Assembly (NCBI GenBank): GCA_026225945.1
Contig: JAMJFZ010001815.1
Span: 67,001 to 131,000 of the forward strand
Direction: 5' to 3'
DNA: 64,000 nt
Origin: Cricetomys ansorgei
Lineage: Eukaryota; Chordata; Mammalia; Rodentia; Nesomyidae
This document shows positions 22,016-32,625 of the stretch, piece by piece. The notes under the pieces are model-generated. The model did not search any database, was not told the DNA's origin, and saw only the letters and a program-made list of their open reading frames with translations. The translations under genes were made by a program, and so were the position numbers. Position 1 is the first letter of the stretch. Every line of letters begins with the position of its first letter.

Positions 22016-25000
22016 CTAGGCATCTTGGACCAACGCACAGGGTTCTGTAGACCAAAGAGGGACAAAGGGCAGAGGCTGTTTTTACAAAAACATATCCAGA
22101 GCCGAAGCCTGAGTGAGGAGAATGGGGGAAAGGAAATGAGGAAACTCGCCTTACCCACATGGGACGGGTTAATGATCTCTCCTTTTTGGGGGATTTTACT
22201 CATCACAAACTCCTTGAAGATCCTCTCAGACTCTACATTTGGCTTCAGGGTGCGGCCTGCAGGGAAGATGGGGTGAGGGTGAGTGGTAGGAAGGCTGGGC
22301 CTCTAGACCCACATGGGGAAGAGGAGAGGAGCTTCACTCCAGGATGCATTCCCCAGGAGCCCAGGCATTGTGATGACTAGAGCTGCTGTCCCAGGGGTAC
22401 CCAGATGCCACATCCCCTGAGCCCCAGACCTGAGAAGGACAGCCAGGAGGAAGCTCTCAGGTAAGAATCACCCTGCCTCTTACTTGGAACACCAGCCATT
22501 AGACTGAAGGAGTATGCTGTGGGACTGAAACTCCTGGTTGGCTCCCTTCTAAGGCTGCACAGGACAGGCCTGATACCCTCCTGGTCCTGGAGCAGGGGAC
22601 AGATGTGAACTCTGCACAGCTATTGTTTCAGGGCTCAGGGATGCCCTGCCTCACACTGTCCCAGCCCCTCCAGAACAGAAGCCCTGAGCTCCACAACAGA
22701 AGGAGCATCAGGTGAGAAGACAGAGGGTTCAGTGCTCAGTTTGTCCCTCTTCAAAACCAGGCCCTAGCCCCTCCTAGTGGAACTCCATCTTCCAGCCTGG
22801 AACATAAGAGCCCATCTTCCACCCAAGAACAGCTCATCCTGCAGTGGGAGGGTCCCTGTATGTCCTCAGCTCTGCTAGGGCTGGGGGAGGGAGGGCTTGG
22901 CCCAGGTCTCTCCTCTGTATCTTAGATGCTGCACCCAGAGTCCCTCTTGGCAGGGGACATGCACATCACTCCAAAATCCAACCCAAAGTCTTTTCACATC
23001 ACAGCTTCACCAAAAGTCCTGCTTGCTGTGGAGGTCTGTGCCTCCAATGATATCATAATGGCCAGAGAAAGGAAAGAATATGAGAAGTTCTGTCTGCTGG
23101 AGTAGAAAGCGGTGACCTGAGGTTACCTAAGAGAGTTTAGGCAGCTCCAAGCAACCCTAAAATTCTTATTCACGAGCAGAAAGGCGGGGTGCTTTAACCC
23201 CTGCTGTAGTCTAAGACTCCACAGGCCCACATTGGGGCTTTTTATGGCCAGAGCCTTCAACTGGTGGGTTCAATAGGGCTAGCAGGGGAGAAGAGGAGAT
23301 AGACAGAGATGCATTGGGAAAGAGAAGCTGGCAGCCCAGTGCTGCCACGAAAGAATCGTGCATGCAGAGTTGCTGAGTGCTGGCAGAGGTGAGAAGCGTG
23401 CAGGGGGCTTCCGGATGGACATACGGCTCTCAGGGGTAGCAAATGGAAGCCAGATCTCCACCTGGCACTGCTGACCTTGGAAAAGAGGACTTTCCTGCGG
23501 GGGGGGGTATCCTAAGCCCAGCAGGGTGTTGGGTGGCATCCGTGCATCCACCCTCTGAATGCAGCAATCCCTCCAACCAGGACACGTGCACAGTATACCC
23601 AATGTCCCCAGTGACAAATGGGCCACAGTCAGATTCCTGTTCAGAGCAGAACCATACGAAGGCTGACCAGCAGGATGAAGGGAGTAGCCAGAGGCTGGCT
23701 GGGTCAGCAGCAGATGACTCTTCTCCTCCCATGTTGAACCCATCAGCTCGAGGCTCTGGCCATAAAAGGCCCCAAAGTGGGCCTGGGCAGAGTCTAAGGC
23801 TACAGCGGGAGCTGAAACACCCTGCCTCCAGATACTAGGATTGGTCACAAGAGAACTGAAGAGAAAAGAGTCCAAGTGCTTACAAATCCCCCCACCCAGG
23901 TTCAGTGAGTCCAGGAAGTGCAGGAATGGCTCCCCAGAAGAAGAACAAAGCAGGCTGGACAGAAAGACATGGACCTGGTCCATGCCTGTGCCCGGAAGTC
24001 CATGCTCAAACACAGAAAGAGTTGGAACGCACCCATGAGCATCATGATATCGTAGAACTCAAAGTTCATCCTGCCCCGGAAGTAAGCAATAGCAAACTTC
24101 TTCCCAGGCAGAAAGTGAATGTAGATGAGGTGCCTCCACCCTATGGACAACACAGATATGTGAACAGCAGGTATCCCATTGGGCCTTTACTGAAAGAATT
24201 GGAACATAGCTACTTACAGGTAAGGAACATGCCAAGGACCTCTCCATCATACAGGGGCAGTTTGAACTGAATACAGCCAATGGGTTTCCTAGAACACAGG
24301 GTCCAAGCATGGCTTTATCCGGGGCATGCTCAGGTATCCAGAGCCCTGGAGCCTAGAGCTGCCAAGGGATACTGAGAGGTGGCAGCACAGGGTCCCTCTG
24401 ACAGGCACAGAAGGCTGTAGATGTCAGGGACGCACCCAACAGGAGCACAAGCACCACCAAGACCCTGTACATCCGGGTTGGGTTCTCTGGAGCCATCCAA
24501 CGGCTGCTATCTCAGTCCAATGGACAGGCCCAGAATACAATAGGTTGACTCCCTGAGCCTCCTGGGTTCAGCCTAGTGTCCCTGTGAGAATCATGCTCTT
24601 GGTTCTAGGGTCATCTGTCGGGTTGCTAAGATAATATAAGAGGATCCCATATTGATATGAAGGGACTAGCTTTAGTTGGGGAACATTTGAGAGGGGAGAG
24701 CTAGGGTCAGACAACACAGCAGCAGAGAGGGGAGCCTGCAGGCAAGCTACTTACGTGAGGTTCATCCTGAACTCCAAATCACCGAGATCGTTTATTTCAA
24801 ATGAGAAAGGAGGCAGAGGATCACTCCACTTCCATGAAGGAATAGGCATGGTTCCTGCCCAGCTCCTTATGTACCACTTTCCTAAAATCTGAAGAGGAAA
24901 GCTGTCTCTGAGAGGGAAGCAGTGACAGAAGCCAAAAAAGGGGATCCCAGGCTGGAGCTAAAGTGGGAACAGAAGCAGAGGGGGCTTGGCTAGGGTCTCC

Positions 25001-26471
25001 ATGTGGGGTGCAAGTGCCTGAGACACTGGGTGGTCAGGGAGTTCTGGTCATGACCAACCTGTCTCCATCATCCACAGAGCCAGGCAGGCCAAGTGCAGGA
25101 CCTTCTAGGAGGGCCACTGACCAGACCCCACACAGCTGCCCAAGGAATGCTGAGAAAAGTCATCTGAAGGAGCAGGTCAACCTTTATGTTTATCAGAGGA
25201 CAGGGTCAGGGCCCAAGTGGACCGAGCTCCAGAGTTGCCTAGCTGTAGATGACAATACAACAGTGCTCTCTCTGTGTGTGGACTGCTGCAGTTGCCATAG
25301 TTACCCTGCCAGGGTGTGGCCATCCCCAAAGTCCAGTCTGTCTCTTCTCCTGTGGGTGCCAGTTTTCTAAGGACTGAACTCATCAAGCCTCTCCTAAAAC
25401 CAACCAATAGTAGTGCTGACCCTGCCTGCACTGGCACAGATGCCACGCCAGCCTCAGCACCAACTACCACAGTGCTTCTAGCTCATGGGACCCACACATC
25501 TTTTGCATTACCTGTGGCCTGTGTCCAGAGCCTCAGGGCCTGAGTGAGACCTAAGGTGACTAGCTCCTATCCCTTTGTGATGGAACAGTCAGGATATGAC
25601 CAGGGATTTGGAATGGAAATGGCAAAGAAGAGAACTGGGGTCCTGAGAACCAGGAAGGGAAAAGTGGGACCAACAGTTGATCAACCCCTGAAAGCTGAAA
25701 GAACTTGAAGACACTGTGAGACTCATGGGTTCAAGACAGGCAGCCCAGTTGCTAGACTAGCTGCTAAAGGAATCAGGTAGCCTGGATATTGGCTTTAGCC
25801 CTGAGACCTCTTTGGAACCAAGTCAGCTCCACCTCCAGGGTATGGATGTGAAAGATGAGGGAAGCTGCAGTCTGGCTCGGAATCCGTCAGTGACAGGGCC
25901 TGGAAGGGAGGCTGGTCATCTCCAAGGCTTAGTTTTCTTGTGCAGTACTCTAGGATTTTACAGTCAAAATTATTTGGAAAATCTATGGCTTCATGCATAT
26001 GGCAAAGCATCAACCTGTCCTTTGGAAGTAGAAATTCTAAGTTAAATCTATCTGGCAAAAAAAAAAAGGAAAAAGGTTTTCTCCATCCCATAAGCTGAGA
26101 GGGAAGAAGCAGGTCTATGAATGTCTGTATTGGCCACACTGGTCAGAATTTTCTCGCAAAGGCTCTGTCAGCCTTCCTTCAGCCTCTGTTATACCTCAGG
26201 TAACATGCCTTCCAAGCCGCCACTCCACATACACCTGACAAACCCCACCAAGAAGAAAATGAGGGGCTCTACTTTGGCAGCCACCTGTGGCTCCCATCAG
26301 CAAGCCTGAGACTCACTCAGTCCAAGGTCTGACTTTGGAAGTCAGTTCCTACCCTCAGTCCTCCCTCCCCAGGGCTATCACCTCCTCGGCACGGGCAGGA
26401 GTCAGAGGAGGAAACAAAGCTCCAACCACAGAGAACAAACCCAGCCCCACAGTGAATGTCAGCAGATGCAT
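22016..26471 (-). CDS. Lipocalin gene, copy 2 (LCN1/OBP2/VNSP-like), 6 coding exons
   Basis: A tandem paralogue of the gene at 15443-18937, with the same exon sizes. Exons on the minus strand: 26382-26471 (ATG), 24755-24888, 24218-24288, 24033-24140, 22155-22256 and 22016-22044 (TAG). The 177-residue product keeps the signal peptide, GKWY at 33-36, the sequon at residues 73-75, Cys80, Cys171 and GR at 135-136; its last residues are EPCALVQDA. Counting by eye, 48 of 177 residues differ from copy 1, clustered in exons 2, 5 and 6, yet nearby introns are nearly identical. Every exon is open with consensus GT/AG sites, so it looks functional. Intron 1 is about 1.5 kb here versus 0.9 kb in copy 1. 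A secreted small-molecule carrier is inferred from the family; tissue and ligand are unknown. Confidence 0.88.
22230..22829. repeat. Near-identical duplicated block (copy 2), exon 5 start and intron 4
   Basis: Partner of 15655-16255. The identity begins at the codon for residue 144 of the lipocalin (within exon 5) and ends in intron 4. Confidence 0.85.
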
Positions 26472-26510
26472 GGTCCCAGATCAGTTCTGTGCCTCTAGTC
26501 TTGCTGTTGG

Positions 26511-26569
<59 letters not shown>

Positions 26570-27045
26570 ATGCTAAGTGGCTCTGGAAGCCAAATCCTGC
26601 CCTCCCACACACACACCAAAGTCACTGTCCACCCCTCTCTGTTCAGAATATTACAGTTTTGCTTGGATGGATGTGAATGGAAAAGCTAATTTGTGGAATT
26701 AACCTCATGACTGCCCTTGGCACTTCTGAGGATCCTTGTCCAGAGAGAATGTTCTCAGAGTGGGAAGTGCCCCACCTAGGAGTCTAGAGCCAAGAGCATG
26801 ACACAAGGGCCCCTTGTGCTCCCACCCTGCCCAGGAGCCAGGCTTGGCCCTGGTCCTGAGGGACACCCCAGAGCTGCTTGTCTATGCCCAGGCCTCAGTT
26901 CCCACTCTGAGTGAAGCTCCACGCCTCTTGCTTCCTCCTGAGCAGACAGAAACACGTGGAGAGTGAAGAGACTACAGGCAGAGAAAGGAGCTGCTCTGCT
27001 GGGGTCTGGTCTCAGTCTGCACAGGGCTAGAGCCTCCCAGACAGT
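26283..27045. repeat. Duplicated promoter/exon 1 block (copy 2)
   Basis: Partner of 18745-19520, containing exon 1, the CAG tract and the upstream region of lipocalin copy 2. Confidence 0.8.
26515..26568 (-). repeat. (CAG)n repeat upstream of lipocalin copy 2
   Basis: About 18 CAG units on the minus strand, ending 43 nt before the ATG. It is longer and purer than the 13-unit tract of copy 1. An upstream ATG at 26569-26571 starts an 84-codon poly-Ser frame that overlaps the lipocalin start in another phase and stops at 26317. Confidence 0.9.
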
Positions 27046-27214
27046 TATGAACCAGGTGGCTACGGTATAAATTCCTTAGGCCTTTTTGACTAATATTTTT
27101 ATCTCATCAGCTTGAAACCTGAAGAGCACACTTAATGTCACCCATGTACTCGTCACTAAAGAGGAGTTATGTAGAATTTTTTAAAGCATGCCAAAACATT
27201 TTTTCGCTTCATCT

Positions 27215-27234
27215 TTTTTTTAAATTTATTTTTA

Positions 27235-27272
<38 letters not shown>

Positions 27273-27418
27273 TGCGCGCCCCATGTGTGTGGGATGTGTG
27301 GGTGTCCACAGAGGCCAGAAAAGGGCATCATATCATCCTGTGGATACTGAGAACTGAACCCAAGTCCTCTGAAGAGCAGCAAGTGTTCTTAACTGTGGAG
27401 CCATCACTCCGGCACTAT
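27215..27418 (-). repeat. B3 SINE with (TG)n
   Basis: A (TG) run at 27237-27270 is followed by GTCCACAGAGGCCAGAAAAGGG, GAACTGAACCCAAGTCCTCT and TTCTTAACTGTGGAGCCATC, the reverse of a B3 element. Confidence 0.85.
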
Positions 27419-27419
27419 G

Positions 27420-27760
27420 ATGGTTAATCTTGTCAGCTTGATGAGATTTAGAATCACCACGAAAACAAACTTTGAGGGAGTTCCTAAGTTATGCTAACTG
27501 ATGTGGGAAGACCTAACTTCAGTGTGGGTAGCACCATCCCAGGGCCTCAGATTCAGAACTAAATAAAAAAGACAATGCATGCTGAGTACCAGCATCCATC
27601 TCTCTCTGCTTCCTGACTATAGAGTCAACGTGACCAGATGCCTCCTAGCCCTGCTGTCACGCCTTCAACATCCCCATTTGGACTGCATCTCCTTGAATTG
27701 TAAGCCAAACAAATTCTTCCTTCTTTAAGTAGCTTTGGTTAGGTATTATAACAGTTCATC
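27420..27760 (+). repeat. Dispersed rodent LTR-like repeat
   Basis: Starts TGATGGTTAATCTTGTCAGC, contains ACTAAATAAAAAAGA, and ends in a TTTGGTTAGGTATTATAACAG terminus. A second copy follows directly. Possibly MaLR-type; family not certain. Confidence 0.5.
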
Positions 27761-28120
27761 TCAATTTTCATCTTGATGAGATCTAAATCACACAGGAGAT
27801 GAGCCCTGGGTGTGCCTGAGGGCTTATCTTGATTAGGTTAATGGAGGTGGGAAGAGCAATACACTGTGAGCGTCACCGTTCCCTGGGGTCCTCGACCGTG
27901 TAGAAGGGAGACAGTGAGCTGAGCACCATCGTCCATCACTCTCCGCTCCTCGACTGTGGATGCAACGTAATCAGATGCTTCAGGCTCCTGCTGCTGTGAC
28001 TTCCCTGACGTGCTGCACTGTGACCTCAAACTATGAACCAGATAGATAAACGCTTTCTCCTTTAATTCGCTTTGTCACGGTATTTTATCTCAGCGACAGA
28101 AAAGGAAACCAAGATAAATA
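27761..28120 (+). repeat. Dispersed rodent LTR-like repeat, second copy
   Basis: Same family as 27420-27760 (TTCATCTTGATGAGATCTAAATC start, GAGCTGAGCACCATCGTCCATC in the middle, TTTGTCACGGTATTTTATCTC at the end). Confidence 0.5.
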
Positions 28121-28159
28121 ACTAAGATGAAAAATAAATAAATAAATAACTGGTAACAA

Positions 28160-28330
28160 GAAGTGAGGCCAAGATGAGAACACTGGCTGCTCTTCTGGTA
28201 AGCATCCACACGGTAGCTCAAAACCACCTGTAACTCCAGTTCCTGGGGATTTAATGTCCTCTTCTGGCCTCTGCGGGCACCAGGCACACGTGTGGTACAC
28301 AAACGTACATGCGGGTAAAACACTCATACA
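28160..28330 (+). repeat. B3 SINE, diverged
   Basis: GGCTGCTCTTCTGGTAAGCATC, CCTGTAACTCCAGTTCCTGGGG and a CA-rich tail of ACACTCATACACATTTA type. Confidence 0.7.
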
Positions 28331-28499
28331 CATTTAAAGGAAGTGAGGCCACAGCTGTGCTGGCCCTTACGCTGTGGTTCTTAGGCTTTGGGAACTCGTT
28401 TGCAGCAAGAACGTGTCCGAGTTTGGAACCTTGGCCTGAAAAGCCTTTAAATACTGCAAGTAGAGTTGAACAGGTCACTCTGATGAGCATTTAGAGGAC

Positions 28500-29364
28500 A
28501 AAAATGCAGAAAGAATGTGAAGAGTAGAGGCCCCAACACATGAGGTTTCAGAGGAGAACAAGGACTCTATGGTCCTGAAGAGTGGCAGAGTCAGGATTTG
28601 AACCTAGGTCCTATGAGATCCATGGGGGCCACTGAAGGAGCTGTATATATTCAGATGTGCCAGGAGGGAGTCTGAGCTCTGCAGTTTTGGGAGCCCTTGT
28701 TCCTGGTTCCCACAGACAGAAAGGTCCCAGGACAGGGAGAAGCCAAAGCCCAGGACCAATTCTTCTCACTTCTACTCTAGTCTCGACAGAGAGGGTTTCT
28801 GTTCTGAGGGTGCAGTCCTTGGGGTGCAGTATGCAGGACCCTGGCCATAAAGAGAAGTCAGTGGTGGGAACAGAGCATAGCAGGGAGCCCTGAGGCCAAC
28901 TGCAGACATAAGGGTCCTGGTCCCGCTCAGCTCTGAGCTTTAATGTTATCATCTGTTAAATAACAAATAATCAAGCCAGCCTGATGGATTGTGTGAATCC
29001 TTGAGAAATGCCTTGTGGGACCCTTGCTTGTGTAGCACAGGTTGCTTGTTTCATGATGACCATGAAGTCGAGAGAGAGGTGTGGTCTAGAGCCAAGATAT
29101 ATCTTTCAAAGGCATGCCCTGTTAGACTCGGTTCTTCCAAGGAAGCACCACCACCACCACCACCCCACACACAGTTGTATATCTCCCGATAGTCTCTTCA
29201 ATTTGGAATCCACTAATGGATTAAAACATTGATCAATCAGGTCAGGGCCCTCATGAGCTGATCCTCTTAGGAAACATCCTTGCAGACATACTCAAATAAG
29301 TACTGTATTGACCTCCTAAATGTCTGCCTCCCAACCAAGCTAACAGTCAAGATTAACCAACACT
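28500..29364. other. Intergenic stretch, no gene seen
   Basis: No exon recognised; a short (CAC)n tract lies at about 29143-29165. Confidence 0.35.
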
Positions 29365-29592
29365 GGAGGCTGGAGAGATGGCTCTGAGGTTAAGAGCAAC
29401 AGCTGCTCTTGCAGAGGACCTGGGTTTGGTTCCCAGTATCCACAGAACCGTTCACAACTATGTGTGACTCCAGTTCCAGAGGATCTGATGCCCTCTCTAA
29501 TCCCCATGGGTACTGAACAGACGTGGTACACAGTAATACATGCAGGCAAACCACCCATACACATAAAATAAAAATAAATAAATCTTTGAAAA
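29365..29592 (+). repeat. B3 SINE
   Basis: Near-complete, with GGCTGGAGAGATGGCTCTGAGG head, GGTTCCCAGTATCCACAG, CCAGTTCCAGAGGATCTGATG and an AAATAAAAATAAATAAATC tail. Confidence 0.9.
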
Positions 29593-29859
29593 AGTTAGCC
29601 ATCACATACTTTAAGAGCCAATTCTTTGATATAATCCCTCTCAGTCCCCTACATAAATCTGTCTGTATAATAGATAGGTGATTATTTACCCAAGCATCTT
29701 GTGTCTATATCTTATTGGTTCTGTGTCATGGAGGACCCTGAATAATACATCTTATAACCAGTTTTTGTAACTCAAAACTCTTCAGTAAATAAAAGCCTAA
29801 GCCAGCCAGCCACAGTGAAGTCTTCTCAAGCACTTGAAGCAGGAGCATCAGTGACTTGT

Positions 29860-30520
29860 CAAACACTTCAACTGTGGTGTGGGTGGGACTCTGCTCTGAC
29901 TTTCTCCTGACACTGGCCCTTGACTGGAGCCGGCTCTGTGCAGACAGCACTGGCTCTGGAGAGGCCGCTAGGGCTATGTCTAGCTCTGGAGCTGAAATTA
30001 GAAGTGCTTCTGCAACTCCTGGTAGCTCTGAGCCTCGTGCTGGGTCTCTTTCTAGGGCTGTTAGCGGGTTCTAGATCTAAGGCTAATGCTGGATGATGTC
30101 AGATCTCTGCGAGGAGTCTGTAATGAAGGCGGATTTGGAGGCAGAGGTAGTGATCCAGCCACTTTAATTCTGTTCTTAGAGACCTTGTTGCAGTTGGAAG
30201 TTGACACAATTCCACTGTTGCAGCTGGTTATGGAGCTGGCTCTAGATCCAGCCTGTGCTATGGCTGGCCGGGGCAATGCTACTGCCTGTATCTGAAGTCA
30301 GTGTCAGAGCCGGTTCTAAACTGGCTTTACCTCTGCTGATGGTGCTCCAGCAATTGCTCCTTCTGTTTCTGTCATCTGGTGATGGCTCCAGACCTGTTTG
30401 CAGCTCAGGATCAGTGCAGGAGCCTCTTCTGATGTGGGATCTAGCTCAGCCACAAATACTAGAGCCAACGATATGGTGTGCACCAGAATCTTCTTGGCCT
30501 TAGGGCAGGAGTGGATCAAG
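29860..30520. repeat. Degenerate GCTCTGG/GCTG-rich region
   Basis: About 650 bp in which imperfect units such as GGCTCTGG, AGCTCTGGAGCTG, GCTCTAGATC and GTTCTAGATC recur at irregular spacing. It could be a decayed minisatellite or a decayed repetitive coding exon. I recognise no protein family. Confidence 0.4.
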
Positions 30521-30754
30521 AAGCCTCAATTCTTTCGGACTTGTTGGCAAAACAGTTCACACTGATGGACCTGATCAATGGTCAACAGGTCCAGTGAGCT
30601 TCCTTCTGACCTCTGCTGCCCAGATATACCTCCAATCCCCTCCTAGATCCACCATTGCAATCATGTGATTAGGGAACATTTTTTTTTTACTCCTGAGGCT
30701 TCAATTCCCCTCTGGACAGTGGAGATGAGCCCTACAGTCACACCTACTGTAAAG

Positions 30755-30970
30755 ATTCAAGGATTTGGGTGATGCACGATAGTACATACCTCTAGTCTTA
30801 GCACCTGGAAGGTCGTAGAAGCAGAAGATCAGAAGTTCAAGTGTCTTCAACTACATAGCACGTTTGCAGGTAGCCTGGGCTATATGAGACACTGTATCAA
30901 AAAAAAAAAAAGTGGCAGGAAGAGGAAGGAAGGGAGGGAGGGATGAAGGGAGAGAGGAAGGAAGGACTCA
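30755..30970 (+). repeat. Old B1-like SINE with A tail and GGAA-rich tract
   Basis: A diverged B1 order (TACCTCTAGTCTTAGCACCTGG ... GCCTGGGCTATATGAGACAC) is followed by an A run and GGAAGGAAGGGAGGGAGGGA. Confidence 0.5.
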
Positions 30971-31605
30971 AAAATTGGGAATCATCAGCAGTTGTGACTA
31001 GCCTGGCCCATGGGTAGCAGAAGAGTGCTCACTGGTGTGTCCCCAGACCCACAATTCACCACCATGGTCCGGGCCGCCTCATCAGTTTTCAGAACTCATT
31101 AAGTGTGTGCTGTGTACTTGTGCTGGCCTCAACACAGATCTCAGCAGTTAACTAGTCATTTGAGTGTATAAAGTGTCTTGGAGCACTGTCCTGAAGCAGA
31201 AGACAGCCAACCTTCAAGAAGCTGCTGTGCACCTCAGATCAGTGCACAGCTCCCCAAGTGGGGCTAGTTAGAAGCATCTGGGACCCATGAACTCCCTGTA
31301 GCTCCTTCCTGACCATCCCCAGAGTCACCTCCTTGGTCCCTGAATACTGGCCAGCCAGAACTGGCCCTCTGCGTGGAAGCCTTAGCATAATCAAGAACCC
31401 GCGCAGCAGGGCTGTACAACAAAAAATAGGGAGCTCACGAGAAGGCGCGGAACTCCACGAGTCATTTGAAAAGTCCTGTGAGTTTGGCAACACACGAAAT
31501 AAGCGTGTGTTGAAATCCACTTATTGAGGCAGGATCTAGGCAGGCAGTGCAGAACCAACCCATGAGCTTCTGGGACTTGACGAGCGCTGGCGAGGGGCGG
31601 AGGGT

Positions 31606-31624
31606 CCACTAGAGGGCGCTGCAG
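31606..31624 (+). promoter_or_regulatory. Strong CTCF-type motif upstream of Snhg7
   Basis: CCACTAGAGGGCGCTGCAG matches the known CTCF core consensus closely and sits about 85-105 bp upstream of the inferred Snhg7 start. Confidence 0.65.
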
Positions 31625-31686
31625 CCGGGGCGGAGGGGGGGGGTTGGAAACAGCGGAAGTCCCTCGCGGGCTACCGTAGACGCTAC

Positions 31687-31694
31687 TATAAAGG
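31687..31694 (+). promoter_or_regulatory. Snhg7: TATA-like box of Snhg7
   Basis: TATAAAGG lies 24 bp upstream of the pyrimidine-rich CTCGTCCTCTCGG. That arrangement fits a 5'-TOP snoRNA host promoter. Confidence 0.65.
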
Positions 31695-32490
31695 ATATGG
31701 TGCGGCGTTGCTCGTCCTCTCGGCAGCCATGGTGGCGTGCAGGCTGTTGTCGTCGTTACCTCCTTGCTTGACCTGGGACGCCTCTGGACGACCCTACGTA
31801 GCCCTCGGCCCGCTGGCGGGAACACTGTCTTGTGCTGGCGATCGTAAAAAAGATGTTGGCGTGCTTTCCCTCCGAGGGCTCAGTCACCCTAACATGTGCC
31901 GCAGACTAACCGTGTGGTAAGAGGAGGGCTGGGTGGACGACCCCCAGAGGGCTCAGAAAGGAAAACTGAGGCTCTGTGTCCAGGCTAGTGTGACGCAAGG
32001 AGTCTCCTAAGCAAGCCGCTGTGATCATCCGTGCGTGGAGCTTCAGACTCCAGGCTCCTTCCTAGACCTAAGTGTCGTTTACATTTGCTGCTTGCTGATG
32101 TAGGAGATGGAGAGGTCTTTCTTGAAAAGACAGCTACTCAGAACCATTCTGAATAGCCAACTTGAGATAACCCATGCTGGAGACAGTATTCTGTCTGTTT
32201 GGTGCAGTGCCACTGAATTAGAAAGGGAGGAAGTGGTGTACGTTTGTTATTACGCTTATTTATAGAAAGCCTTAGCAAGGAGACCAAACCATTGTGGATC
32301 CATTGGAATAAGATAGGCCTAGTGCAACCCCCAAGTGTGATCTTAGCCAACGTGCGTAGAATAATTGTCTTCTTTCTCTAGATGTTTGTCTGCTGAAGAT
32401 TAAATGCCCATGAGGACATGTTGGGGTCTTAGGTAAGTTGACCCGCAGTTACTAAGATTCCGATTAACAGGCCCAGGCACTTGGTTTAAC

Positions 32491-32625
32491 ACTCTGCCCC
32501 TAGAGGCGTTGCAGGTGTGGCTGCTGTGTCACATGTGCGTCACTAGGCGGCAGAGAGGAGAGAGGCTATGTCTACGCTCAGTGTTCTGACCTGTGAACAT
32601 CTGAATGATTAGTAGCCTAACACTC
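32491..32625 (+). ncRNA. Snora17: H/ACA snoRNA, SNORA17 type (first copy)
   Basis: Guides pseudouridylation of a ribosomal RNA. The 5' hairpin is closed by CTCTGCC pairing with GGCAGAG. A H box AGAGGA follows. The 3' hairpin is closed by AGGCTA pairing with TAGCCT, and ACA lies 3 nt from the end. It sits in intron 2 of Snhg7. The 3' pocket contains TCTACGCTCAGTGTTC, also found in the second snoRNA. Human SNHG7 hosts SNORA17A and SNORA17B; which of the two this corresponds to I cannot decide. Confidence 0.82.

Noticed and set aside
23279..24013. 244-codon open frame on the minus strand
   Set aside because: It overlaps intron 4 of the second lipocalin gene and shows no family motif. It is open by chance in GC-rich sequence.
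26287..26689. Poly-Ala, poly-Leu and poly-Ser open frames
   Set aside because: They are translations of the CTG/CAG tract in different frames. Only the upstream poly-Ser frame is mentioned, as a possible uORF.
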